In this document: positions 26,525-33,188 of the stretch, piece after piece
Layout: each line of letters starts with the position of its first letter
How positions within the stretch are numbered: the stretch's first letter is position 1
Assembly: GCF_030177895.1 (NCBI RefSeq)
Contig: NZ_CP123448.1
Location: 434,001 to 498,000 of the forward strand
Origin: Kingella negevensis
GTDB lineage: Bacteria; Pseudomonadota; Gammaproteobacteria; Burkholderiales; Neisseriaceae
Direction: 5' to 3'
DNA: 64,000 bases
The notes under the pieces: model-generated
Databases searched by the model: none
What the model was told of the DNA's origin: nothing
The model's input: only the letters and a program-made list of their open reading frames with translations
Translations under genes and position numbers: made by a program

Positions 26525-26851
26525 TTATTTACAACGCCCAGCCGCTTTAGACAGCGCATTACAATTTGTCGAACCCGTTGCAGAACCAGCACCCGAGCAA
26601 ATCGCGTCAGAAGAAAGCACACCAGCCACCGTAGTGATATAGCATTGATGTGAACGACCGCGAGCCGTTGCCACAAATTTAACTGAATCAATATCGCCTT
26701 TGCGATTAGAAATCGTTACTTTATCCGCAGTGGTATCCAATGCAAATGCCGCTTTTTCTTTCAGGCTGTCATCAGAAATCACAGCATTGCCAACAGTGCC
26801 GCAAGCTGATAATACAGAAGCGCAAACTAACATCGCCAAAAATTTATTCAT
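26525..26851 (-). CDS. Small lipoprotein, unknown function
   Basis: A 108-residue lipoprotein. Signal and lipobox are MNKFLAMLVCASVLSAC (lipidated Cys17). The mature part has four more cysteines (CYIT, AICSGAG, NCNAL, GRC), probably two disulfides in the periplasm. The start at MNKFL has AAAGGTC upstream, so the longer frame is rejected. I do not recognise a named family. Confidence 0.75.
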   Translation of the reverse strand: MNKFLAMLVCASVLSACGTVGNAVISDDSLKEKAAFALDTTADKVTISNRKGDIDSVKFVATARGRSHQCYITTVAGVLSSDAICSGAGSATGSTNCNALSKAAGRCK

Positions 26852-27121
26852 GGTATGACCTTTATTAAAGTGGTTGAAAAACGAAATTATAGTAACCAAA
26901 AGGTAAGAAATTTGCAAGATTTGGTTAATTTTGGATAATTTCCAATGGTTTACGCAGCCCGAAAATCATTCAAATTTCCGTGTTATATTATATCAAAATT
27001 GTTAAAAATCAAATAGATACTTGAAAATACAAACGCATAAGCATAAAATATTTTTCATTATCAACAGGCGTAAGCAATCGCAAACAAATTGCCCATGCCC
27101 ATAACACAAAGGAAAAATATC

Positions 27122-27457
27122 ATGACTTGCAAAAGCCACGAAAACCACGCCCACCAACACGGCGCAAACTGCGGACACACCGCCATTCAACACGGCGACC
27201 ACGTTGATTATCTGCACGATGGACACTTGCACCACGCACACGCAGGGCATTACGATGAACACGTGTTAGACGTATCCGCCAGCAACCCAGACGGTTGCCA
27301 CCCAACACACGAATGCGCAGGACACGTTCACGGCTCAAACTGCGGACACGAAGCCGTCCCACATGGCGACCACGTTGATTATCTCGTAAACGGACGCTTG
27401 CACCACCAACACGGCAACCATTGCGACGACCACGGCGAAGTTGTCATCGTCAAATAA
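27122..27457 (+). CDS. His-rich metal-binding protein with internal duplication
   Basis: A 111-residue soluble protein, roughly a quarter histidine. Two copies of one motif are visible: GANCGHTAIQHGDHVDYL (about residues 15-32) and GSNCGHEAVPHGDHVDYL (about 71-88), each followed by a His-rich run (HDGHLHHAHAGH and VNGRLHHQHGNH). The pattern suggests two zinc or nickel sites per chain. AAAGGA precedes the ATG at good spacing. No transporter gene is adjacent. Role as a metal buffer or chaperone is inference. Confidence 0.75.
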   Translation: MTCKSHENHAHQHGANCGHTAIQHGDHVDYLHDGHLHHAHAGHYDEHVLDVSASNPDGCHPTHECAGHVHGSNCGHEAVPHGDHVDYLVNGRLHHQHGNHCDDHGEVVIVK

Positions 27458-27463
27458 ACCATA

Positions 27464-27492
27464 CGCAGCCTGAAAACCATTTTCAGGCTGCG
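27464..27492 (+). terminator. Uptake-sequence terminator after the His-rich gene
   Basis: CGCAGCCTGAAAA faces TTTTCAGGCTGCG. Confidence 0.65.
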
Positions 27493-27504
27493 CTATTATC
27501 TTGG

Positions 27505-27532
27505 TAGGGACAGGATTTATTCCTGTCCTTTT
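27505..27532 (+). repeat. GTAGG-type palindrome upstream of lepB
   Basis: GGACAGGA-ATTTAT-TCCTGTCC preceded by GTAG and followed by TTTT. Same family as 11603. Confidence 0.6.
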
Positions 27533-27624
27533 CCATATTCCGCAAAAACTAAAATTTTGCAGCCTGAAACCCACAAATCCGCTAAAATACGCGATTTCAT
27601 TTCTCGTTCAGGACGACCAAACAA

Positions 27625-28647
27625 GTGGAATCAAACCAAATACTTTACGCCACAATCACCGCAGCCATTGCAGGCGCAATCATGCTATTTTCAGGCAGCA
27701 AACAACGCAACGCACTAGGCGAATGGGGCAACGGCGTACAATGGGGTTATCTCTTAATCATGATAGGCGTGTTCGGCATCCTATCCGCAGGCGCACAATG
27801 GAGTTTCACCGCCGTATTGCTTACTTACACCGTATTCACAGGCATCACATGCGTTTGGCGCAAAGCCCACCTAAAAACGCAGCCTGAAAACGCACAAGAC
27901 AACAACCACTTCCGCGACTACATGGCAGGCTTTTTCCCCATTATCGCCATCGTATTCATCTTGCGCACCTTCATCGCCGAACCCTTCCAAATTCCGTCCA
28001 GCTCCATGCGACCAGGCTTAGTGAAAGGCGACTTTATCCTTGTAAACAAATTCGGCTACGGCATTCGTATCCCCGTATTGAACACCGTCGCCATTCCCAC
28101 AGGCAAAGTCCAACGCGGCGACGTAGTCGTATTCAACTACCCAGTAGAACCCAACACCAACTACATCAAACGCATCGTAGCGGTGGGTGGCGACACCGTA
28201 GAATACAAAAACAAAATCCTCACTGTGAACGGACAAACCAGCATAGATACACCCGCAGGCAACTACCAATATCTAGACGACCAGTCCGCCACACGCACCA
28301 TAGACGCACAAACCTACCAATCACAATTTGCAGGCAAAACCTTCAACGTCCTCAAAGAAAGCGAAGCCCCAAGCGTCAGCGCACCCGTATGGAATCGCTA
28401 CCAAAATCTCATGTCCGCCAAAGGCTTCCAAAGCGGCTTAGAACAAAACTGCCAATACGCAGAAGACGGTAGCGCATTCAAATGCACCGTCCCCGAAGGC
28501 AAATACTTTGTCATGGGCGACAACCGAGACAGCAGCGCAGACAGCCGCTATTGGGGGTTTGTGGACGACAAACTCATGGTTGGCAAAGCATTCATGATAT
28601 GGATGAATTTCAGCGACATGAAACGCATAGGCAACAGCATTAACTAA
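27625..28647 (+). CDS. lepB: Signal peptidase I
   Basis: A 340-residue S26 peptidase that removes signal peptides at the inner membrane. N-terminal membrane spans (about residues 4-22 and 33-60, then 92-112) precede the catalytic part. The nucleophile serine is in IPSSSMRPGL, the catalytic lysine in KRIVAVGGDTVEY, and the late box in GDNRDSSADSRYWGFV. Translation starts at GTG (no ATG in reach), with AGGACG upstream. Cytosolic loop and length fit neisserial LepB. Confidence 0.95.
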   Translation: MESNQILYATITAAIAGAIMLFSGSKQRNALGEWGNGVQWGYLLIMIGVFGILSAGAQWSFTAVLLTYTVFTGITCVWRKAHLKTQPENAQDNNHFRDYMAGFFPIIAIVFILRTFIAEPFQIPSSSMRPGLVKGDFILVNKFGYGIRIPVLNTVAIPTGKVQRGDVVVFNYPVEPNTNYIKRIVAVGGDTVEYKNKILTVNGQTSIDTPAGNYQYLDDQSATRTIDAQTYQSQFAGKTFNVLKESEAPSVSAPVWNRYQNLMSAKGFQSGLEQNCQYAEDGSAFKCTVPEGKYFVMGDNRDSSADSRYWGFVDDKLMVGKAFMIWMNFSDMKRIGNSIN

Positions 28648-28723
28648 ACCCAACGCAGCATGAAAATACACCGTTTTCAGGCTGCATTTTTACAAAGAAT
28701 ATCTCAGCCTAAAAAACAAATTC

Positions 28724-28786
28724 CGTAGGTCGGCGCATTTATGCCCGACATCTTCAGCTGCCCGTAGGTTGGGTTGGCAACCCGAC
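28724..28786. repeat. Two GTAGG-type palindromes before the glycosyltransferase
   Basis: GTAGGTCGGCGCATTTATG with CCCGAC, and GTAGGTTGGGTTGGCAACCC with GAC, lie 14 bases apart. They are the same family as 11603 and 20581. Confidence 0.65.
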
Positions 28787-28824
28787 ATTCAACATTTTCA
28801 GGCTGCAATCAACAAAAAAACACC

Positions 28825-29622
28825 ATGAAACTAGACATCATCATTCCATGCTACAACACTGCCCAAACCCTAGAACGCGCCGTACAAAGCAGCCTGAAAC
28901 AACCCGAACTCAACACCCTCTGGCTCATTGACGACGCCTCCACCGACAACACATGGCAAGAAATCCAACGCTTCGCCCAACAATACCCCCACAAAATCCA
29001 AGCCCAAAGACTGCCCGATAACGGCGGCGTTGCACGAGCCAGAAACTGGGGCGCATTACAGAGTAGGGCAGACATCATCGCCTTTTTAGACGCAGACGAC
29101 GCCTACCAAGACAACACACTTGCCGCCGCATTAGCCTCATTCCAAGCCTTCGATTACCTAGGGCTAATCCGCCTGCGCCTACAACCCGTCGGCTTGCCCC
29201 AAAAATACGCCAACCACCCCAAACTAGATTACGCATGGCAAGTGCTAGAAATGACCGTAGGCGGCAACACCGTATTCCGCAGAAACTTCTTTCTCGCATG
29301 CGGCGGTTTCCCACAAGACGGCTTATTCCGAAAATTCGGCGGCGAAGATGGCGCACTCGGCATCGCCACCGTACACAGCAGCATAGTCGGCACATTATTC
29401 GCCCCCGAAGAACCCGCCGTTTTACATTACTGCCGAGACGGCATGCACGCCGAAAGCCTGCTCAATATCCACCTGTTCGGGCAAGCGAACCCCAACATAC
29501 GCCCCGAAGACATGGCACAAGCCAACGCCGTAACAGAAAACATCAAAGACCAATTACGCAGCCTGAAAACCATACTCAACGTAGAACAAACAGGCACCAT
29601 GCCATTGATTGTGAGCCGCTAA
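28825..29622 (+). CDS. Family 2 glycosyltransferase
   Basis: A 265-residue GT-A enzyme. The nucleotide-binding start LDIIIPCYNTAQTLERAV, the acidic motif LIDDASTDNTW and the metal-binding DADDAY define family 2. The acceptor part contains GGNTVFRRNFFLACGGFP and FGGEDGALG. Sugar and acceptor cannot be read from the sequence; cell-surface polysaccharide or lipooligosaccharide are likely. No other glycan genes are next to it. The start is taken at MKLDII, because the longer frame begins in an uptake sequence. Confidence 0.88.
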   Translation: MKLDIIIPCYNTAQTLERAVQSSLKQPELNTLWLIDDASTDNTWQEIQRFAQQYPHKIQAQRLPDNGGVARARNWGALQSRADIIAFLDADDAYQDNTLAAALASFQAFDYLGLIRLRLQPVGLPQKYANHPKLDYAWQVLEMTVGGNTVFRRNFFLACGGFPQDGLFRKFGGEDGALGIATVHSSIVGTLFAPEEPAVLHYCRDGMHAESLLNIHLFGQANPNIRPEDMAQANAVTENIKDQLRSLKTILNVEQTGTMPLIVSR

Positions 29623-29625
29623 CGC

Positions 29626-30120
29626 ATGAATTTAATCATTTTTTGTATCATATTGATTTTATTGTGTTTACCGCTAATTAAGTTCCGCAAACAAACACAC
29701 AACCCATTTGAAGACAAAAACGTCGTCTTGCCATATTTTCGCCGCACCTTGATGACACCAACAGAATTAGAGGTCTATGCCACCTTGTTGGACGCGTTGC
29801 CAGAATACATGGTGTTCACGCAAGTGCAAGCGTCGCGCGTGTTGGAAGTCCCAAGTAACGCGCAAACTTATTATTGGTTTAATCTTGTTAGCAGGCTCAG
29901 TTATGACTTTGTGATTTGCCGCACAGACAGTACGCCCATCGCCGCTATAGAAATTGACGATAGCACGCACGATTTGCCCGAACGCCAAGAAGCGGATAAT
30001 CGCAAAAACAAAGCAACGGAAGCCGCTGGTGTCGCGATGATTCGCTGGAAAGTAGGCGAAACACCTAGCGAAAATGAAATTAAAAAATTGATTCGGAGAA
30101 TTGATAAGCGAGCAGAATAA
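29626..30120 (+). CDS. Membrane-anchored DUF2726 protein
   Basis: A 164-residue protein with an N-terminal membrane anchor (residues 2-18) and a cytoplasmic DUF2726 domain: LMTPTELEVYATLLDAL, then SYDFVICRTDSTPIAAIEIDD, RQEADNRKNKATEAAGV and IRWKV. The fold of this family resembles restriction-endonuclease-like domains (D ... ExD ... K); whether it is catalytic here is unknown. Starts 4 bases after the glycosyltransferase stop, so probably co-transcribed. Confidence 0.8.
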   Translation: MNLIIFCIILILLCLPLIKFRKQTHNPFEDKNVVLPYFRRTLMTPTELEVYATLLDALPEYMVFTQVQASRVLEVPSNAQTYYWFNLVSRLSYDFVICRTDSTPIAAIEIDDSTHDLPERQEADNRKNKATEAAGVAMIRWKVGETPSENEIKKLIRRIDKRAE

Positions 30121-30130
30121 TCATGATAAT

Positions 30131-30161
30131 CATGCAGCTTGAAACTATTTTCAGGCTGCAT
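30131..30161 (+). terminator. Uptake-sequence-like hairpin before the phage array
   Basis: CATGCAGCTTGAAA faces TTTCAGGCTGCAT-like bases. It is the last uptake sequence before the array. Confidence 0.55.
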
Positions 30162-30175
30162 TTTGTATTTCAATA

Positions 30176-30203
30176 ATTTTACATAATCGCTATTATTGGA
30201 ACT
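30176..30203. promoter_or_regulatory. dif-like Xer site, left edge of array (attL)
   Basis: ATTTTACATAA matches the XerD arm of dif (ATTTAACATAA, minus-strand reading) at 10 of 11 bases. After the 6-bp centre TCGCTA, TTATTGGAACT matches the neisserial XerC arm TTATGCGAACT at 9 of 11. The XerC arm equals the one at every internal phage junction, so it is phage-derived, while the XerD arm is the host's. This should be the chromosome-dimer-resolution site region. Confidence 0.85.
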
Positions 30204-30261
30204 TAACAAATATTACAAATTATTGAAATTTACCTGCTCTTTCCCTAAAAATTTCGACATT

Positions 30262-30597
30262 TTAACGATTTCTATATTTGTAGTATTTACGCGTGAAACA
30301 ACGTGCATTCATCCGCTCCGTTGCATTGCAAACAGTCGCAACCCAGTAAATTTGTTTGATGATTTCCTGCTCGCTTGGTTTGGCGCGTGGATACTCAAGA
30401 GATAGGATGATTTCAAGTGGGTGGCAATAACAAAGCTCTGCTATTTCAAGACACTTAGCTACAGACAGCCTTAAACGCCCTTTTCTGTACTGCGAGATTG
30501 TGGCGGTGGTAACTTGCCAATATTTTGCCAGTTGATAATCACTTTTGAAGTTTTTACGTTTCTTGAACGTGTCTAGCCAGTTGTTTATGTTTTGCAT
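30262..30597 (-). CDS. Phage HTH regulator, copy 1
   Basis: A 111-residue protein with an Xre-type helix-turn-helix near residues 20-62 (SDYQLAKYWQVTTATISQYR). It resembles the DUF3693 group of filamentous-phage regulators and is the likely immunity repressor. The start at MQNINN is preferred over a frame 12 codons longer because AGGTG precedes it, though that site lies in a hairpin. Copy 1 reads RKGRLRLSVAK where all other copies read RKERLRLPVAK. The gene ends 58 bases from the Xer arm. Confidence 0.8.
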   Translation of the reverse strand: MQNINNWLDTFKKRKNFKSDYQLAKYWQVTTATISQYRKGRLRLSVAKCLEIAELCYCHPLEIILSLEYPRAKPSEQEIIKQIYWVATVCNATERMNARCFTRKYYKYRNR

Positions 30598-30658
30598 AAA
30601 AAGACACCTGAGTTTTATTTTTGCTATGCGCAATAATAATGCTTACGTGTCTTTTTTT
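30597..30658 (-). promoter_or_regulatory. Hairpin over the regulator's ribosome site, copy 1
   Basis: On the minus strand the GACAC-containing arm pairs with CTCAGGTGTCTTTTT, so AGGTG and the T run just before the ATG are in the stem. Copy 1 has one more mismatch (GTAAG for CTAAG context) than copies 2-5, whose stems are at 36703, 42836, 48952 and 55068. Confidence 0.55.
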
Positions 30659-30749
30659 GTAGTTCGCAAATGCTAACCATTCTGAGGGCGTCGGCAGCCG
30701 TAGGCTGCTCCGCCCTTTCCTTGTTTAAGATATAACAACTCAATCGATA

Positions 30750-30950
30750 CTATTTTGTTTCTGATTTTTCTGCTTCTCTATGAATTATCATTTGCTGAGC
30801 ATCTTTACCGAATTCTGTTACTAGAATGTCCATGAGTTCTGTCCATTTTATTGTTCTCCCTACTTTCAGACTGGCTTCCATCGCTAAGCGTTCTATTTTC
30901 ATTTTTTTGTCTATTTTGATGTTGTAACTAGTTGTCCCAATTCGTGCCAT
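30750..30950 (-). CDS. Type A small regulator (ribbon-helix-helix-like), copy 1
   Basis: A 66-residue basic protein. It opens with a beta-strand-like segment TTSYNIKIDKKMKIER followed by two helices (LAMEASLKVGRT and WTELMDILVTEFGKD), the layout of Arc/CopG ribbon-helix-helix repressors. AAGGAAA before ATG supports starting at MARIG. It lies between the HTH gene and the rep promoter, reading away from rep, and so probably represses rep or sets copy number. Copies 3-5 have an unrelated gene here that ends on the same stop codon. Confidence 0.75.
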   Translation of the reverse strand: MARIGTTSYNIKIDKKMKIERLAMEASLKVGRTIKWTELMDILVTEFGKDAQQMIIHREAEKSETK

Positions 30951-31080
30951 TTTTTTTGTTTCCTTTTTCAAAGATTTAGGTAAATAAGTATAAAGTAATC
31001 TACCTTTTTAGTTTTTTACTTATTTACATAAATAATTATAAATGATACATTTGCGCAAATTAGGTTTTTAGGTAAATAGG
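30753..31080. other. Type A control cassette, copy 1
   Basis: About 328 bp specific to copies 1 and 2 (36869-37196): the type A gene plus its operator region. It is bounded by the shared TAG stop and by the shared TTTCATGTGAAAC palindrome. The flanks are alignable in all five copies, but the inside of type A and type B is not. Confidence 0.85.
30978..31080 (+). promoter_or_regulatory. Type A operator repeats upstream of rep, copy 1
   Basis: GTAAATAAGTA (30980-30990) and TACTTATTTAC (31017-31027) form a perfect 11-bp inverted pair. TAATCTACCT (30994-31003) and GGTAAATAGG (31071-31080) are further half-sites. A weak promoter TTTACT / TATAAA lies between them. Same in copy 2 at +6116. Confidence 0.6.
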
Positions 31081-31094
31081 TTTCATGTGAAACA
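31079..31094. promoter_or_regulatory. parS-like palindrome before rep, copy 1
   Basis: GGTTTCATGTGAAACA matches the general bacterial parS consensus TGTTTCACGTGAAACA at 14 of 16 bases. Present in all copies (37195, 43311, 49427 and 55543; first base A in the last three). Confidence 0.55.
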
Positions 31095-31116
31095 TTAAAC
31101 AAGGCAAGGTTTAATT

Positions 31117-32058
31117 ATGGCTAGTTCTACAGCTAAACCAGCTTTTGCGCTGGTTGAGAATATTCAGTCGTTTATCAGTTATTTCGGCATTCAGAACTGT
31201 GGGTTTCTGACGCTCACTTTTTCCGATGACGTTAAATGTGTGTATGAAGCTTCTAAACGCTTTAACAGCTTCAGAACGAATTTCTTAACGAAAGTTACGC
31301 TTTCTTATATCGGGGTTTACGAACGACACAAATCAGGTCGCATTCATTTTCATTTTGTCGTGGCGTTTCCTGAGAATGTGCTTTTTGAATATCGTAACGG
31401 TGTTCAAGTGATGTTCAATCACGATGAAGTAAAACAACGTAATTACAAGAGTGCTAACAAATATCTGCGCTCTATGTGGAAACTGTTTCGTGAGTCTGTG
31501 CCTAAATATGGGTTCGGGGAACGTGGTTCGCAAATCCTTCCTATTTACAGTGAGAAAGGCATTGCGCGTTATCTTGCTAAATATCTGACTAAGGGCATGA
31601 TTGATAGACAACCACGCGATAAAGGTTTTCGGTTAGTACGTTCTACTTCAGGCAAGAAGGCGTTGTTATGGAAACAAGTTTCAGGCTCGTTTGCTTGGAA
31701 TGCGGATAGTTCCAAAGAATGGCGTAAAGCGTTGGCTTTTCATATTCTTGAGAAGTCGAATATTGCAAAGTTCCGCTTAAGCCGTGTAACGGATTTTTCA
31801 AGAATGGGCGATAAATTTAAGACTGCTCTTGAGAAACTGGCTGTAATGAATAGCACGAATTACAGCAAGATAATGGGCTCGCTGTATGGCTCTAATTGGT
31901 GCTACAAACAAAAAGATTTGATTTGGGACGATTATCAGAAGTTTAAAGAAAGAATTGAACGCGGTGAACCGTTGGTTTTCTATTACTGGGAAATGGGTTT
32001 ACAGCAGTATGAGCGCGTTTCTTATGATTTTTTGACTGGTAAAGTGAGTTCTTTATGA
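31117..32058 (+). CDS. Rolling-circle replication initiator, copy 1
   Basis: A 313-residue HUH endonuclease that nicks the plus-strand origin. The metal-binding motif is His77-Phe-His79 in SGRIHFHFVVAF. Two candidate nucleophile tyrosines, Tyr152 and Tyr156, are in GIARYLAKYLTKGM, the YxxxY arrangement of Rep superfamily enzymes such as phiX174 A. AAGG stands 7 bases before the ATG. Copy 1 differs from the others at one residue near the C-terminus (VFYYWEMG against VFHYWEMG) and in silent changes from about 31915. Confidence 0.9.
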   Translation: MASSTAKPAFALVENIQSFISYFGIQNCGFLTLTFSDDVKCVYEASKRFNSFRTNFLTKVTLSYIGVYERHKSGRIHFHFVVAFPENVLFEYRNGVQVMFNHDEVKQRNYKSANKYLRSMWKLFRESVPKYGFGERGSQILPIYSEKGIARYLAKYLTKGMIDRQPRDKGFRLVRSTSGKKALLWKQVSGSFAWNADSSKEWRKALAFHILEKSNIAKFRLSRVTDFSRMGDKFKTALEKLAVMNSTNYSKIMGSLYGSNWCYKQKDLIWDDYQKFKERIERGEPLVFYYWEMGLQQYERVSYDFLTGKVSSL

Positions 32059-32128
32059 TAATTTTTTGTGTTTTGTTTTATTTGAATATGTTTTGATTTT
32101 TTAGTTTAAGTTTAAGGATTTTTTGATT

Positions 32129-32422
32129 GTGTTTAAAGTGAATGGTTTTATTTTGGGGGCGGACTCTCTGACTAAAGGTAAAGAGGGTAAGCCTTTAGAC
32201 CTTTGTGTTTTGCATTTGCTCGTCCCTTCTGCGAATGGCTTTGTGCCATATAACGGTTTTTTTGGCGTGGCTCGTGATGCCGATGGCATTAACTCGCTCG
32301 TTCGCAATAATGGCGGTAATCCGGTTTCAGCTACTTTTGATTTTGCGTTTTCTACTTTCAACAATCAGACAACTTTCCGTTTAATGGGGTATTTGCCTGC
32401 TTCTGTTCCTGCCGCTAAGTAG
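32129..32422 (+). CDS. Probable phage ssDNA-binding protein, copy 1
   Basis: A 97-residue soluble protein between rep and the coat gene, the usual place of the gpV-type protein that coats phage ssDNA. The identification rests mainly on position and size. The GTG at 32129 with AAGGA 10 bases upstream is chosen; a TTG two codons earlier has only 4 bases of spacing. Copy 1 differs at six positions from the others (GKPLD, SANGF, YNGFF, NPVSA, QTTFR against GKHLD, SVNGF, YNCFF, NPVAA, QTNFR). Confidence 0.6.
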   Translation: MFKVNGFILGADSLTKGKEGKPLDLCVLHLLVPSANGFVPYNGFFGVARDADGINSLVRNNGGNPVSATFDFAFSTFNNQTTFRLMGYLPASVPAAK

Positions 32423-32474
32423 TAGGAATTAGGGGTTTTAGGCGTTTTTCCCCTGCGCTTTGCGCTCTTGCCGT

Positions 32475-32550
32475 AAAAAATGCCAAAAATTTGAAGCGCG
32501 GAAAGCCCGCGCCGTGTGCGGGAAACCGCGCAAAAATTTTGGGCATTTTA
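32475..32550. terminator. Structured hairpin between ssDNA-binding and coat genes, copy 1
   Basis: Outer arms AAAATGCC-AAAAATTT...GCGCGG and CCGCGCAAAAATTTT-GGGCATTTT enclose an inner hairpin CCCGC/GCGGG. It may separate early from late transcription or be a signal on the ssDNA genome. Other copies: 38608, 44724, 50840 and 56956 (with CC for AA before GCGCGG). Confidence 0.65.
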
Positions 32551-32618
32551 TGGGCTGTCGCGCTTGCCTCTGAAAGTGCGGTTTTTATCTTCAATTTTTT
32601 TGTGAAAGGTCTATGACT

Positions 32619-32849
32619 ATGAACGTAAAACAAAAACTGATTGCTGTTGCTGGTAATCAAAAAGCTAAATTGGCTGCGGTTGGTACTGCTGCCCTTGCAG
32701 TGTCTTCAGGCGCGTCGGCTGCTATTCCTCCTGAAGTAACTAAAGCGATTACTGACGGTTTTGCCGATGCTCAACTGGTTGCTTATGCAATCTTGACTGG
32801 TTTGGCTGTTATTTACGGCATCTCTTTGGCTAAACGCTTGCTGAAATAA
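32619..32849 (+). CDS. Major coat protein, copy 1
   Basis: A 76-residue gpVIII-type precursor. The signal peptide ends at SGASA, leaving a mature protein of about 46 residues: an amphipathic start AIPPEVTKAITDGFADAQ, one membrane span LVAYAILTGLAVIYGISLA, and a basic end KRLLK that contacts DNA. The second ATG is preferred because AAAGG is 9 bases before it but only 3 before the first. Confidence 0.9.
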   Translation: MNVKQKLIAVAGNQKAKLAAVGTAALAVSSGASAAIPPEVTKAITDGFADAQLVAYAILTGLAVIYGISLAKRLLK

Positions 32850-32867
32850 AATAGTGGGAGTTTTTGC

Positions 32868-33152
32868 GTGGGTTATCAAGTCGGTAACACTTGCTATTCT
32901 TCTCGGGAACTTGCGGAGAATGTTTTATTTTCGCAAGTTCCGCCAAAAATTACCGAGAGCGGAATTGTGCAAGTGAAATTTGTGAATCATCGTTGGGAAT
33001 TTCAAGGGCAAGTTTTAACGTCAAATTTACCGCAATGCTCTGAGACTGAGAACTTTAAAAACGGTTATGAATTTGCGCTGCTTTTTTTGCCAATGGTTGT
33101 TATGCTGGTTTGTATAAAATTTGTTTCTCGCCTATTTACTATCGGTCATTGA
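32868..33152 (+). CDS. Small membrane/minor virion protein, copy 1
   Basis: A 94-residue protein starting at GTG with GGGAG 7 bases upstream. Soluble N-terminal part with two cysteines (NTCYSS and LPQCSE) and one C-terminal membrane span (FALLFLPMVVMLVCIKFV). Position between major coat and adsorption protein suggests a minor coat protein; family not recognised. Confidence 0.7.
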   Translation: MGYQVGNTCYSSRELAENVLFSQVPPKITESGIVQVKFVNHRWEFQGQVLTSNLPQCSETENFKNGYEFALLFLPMVVMLVCIKFVSRLFTIGH

Positions 33153-33188
33153 AATGTTTGATTTCTATTTTTTTTCAGGGGTCGCACA

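Noticed and set aside
30750..31080. Control cassette as toxin-antitoxin pair with the HTH gene.
   Set aside because: The small proteins look like DNA-binding repressors, and no toxin family is recognisable.
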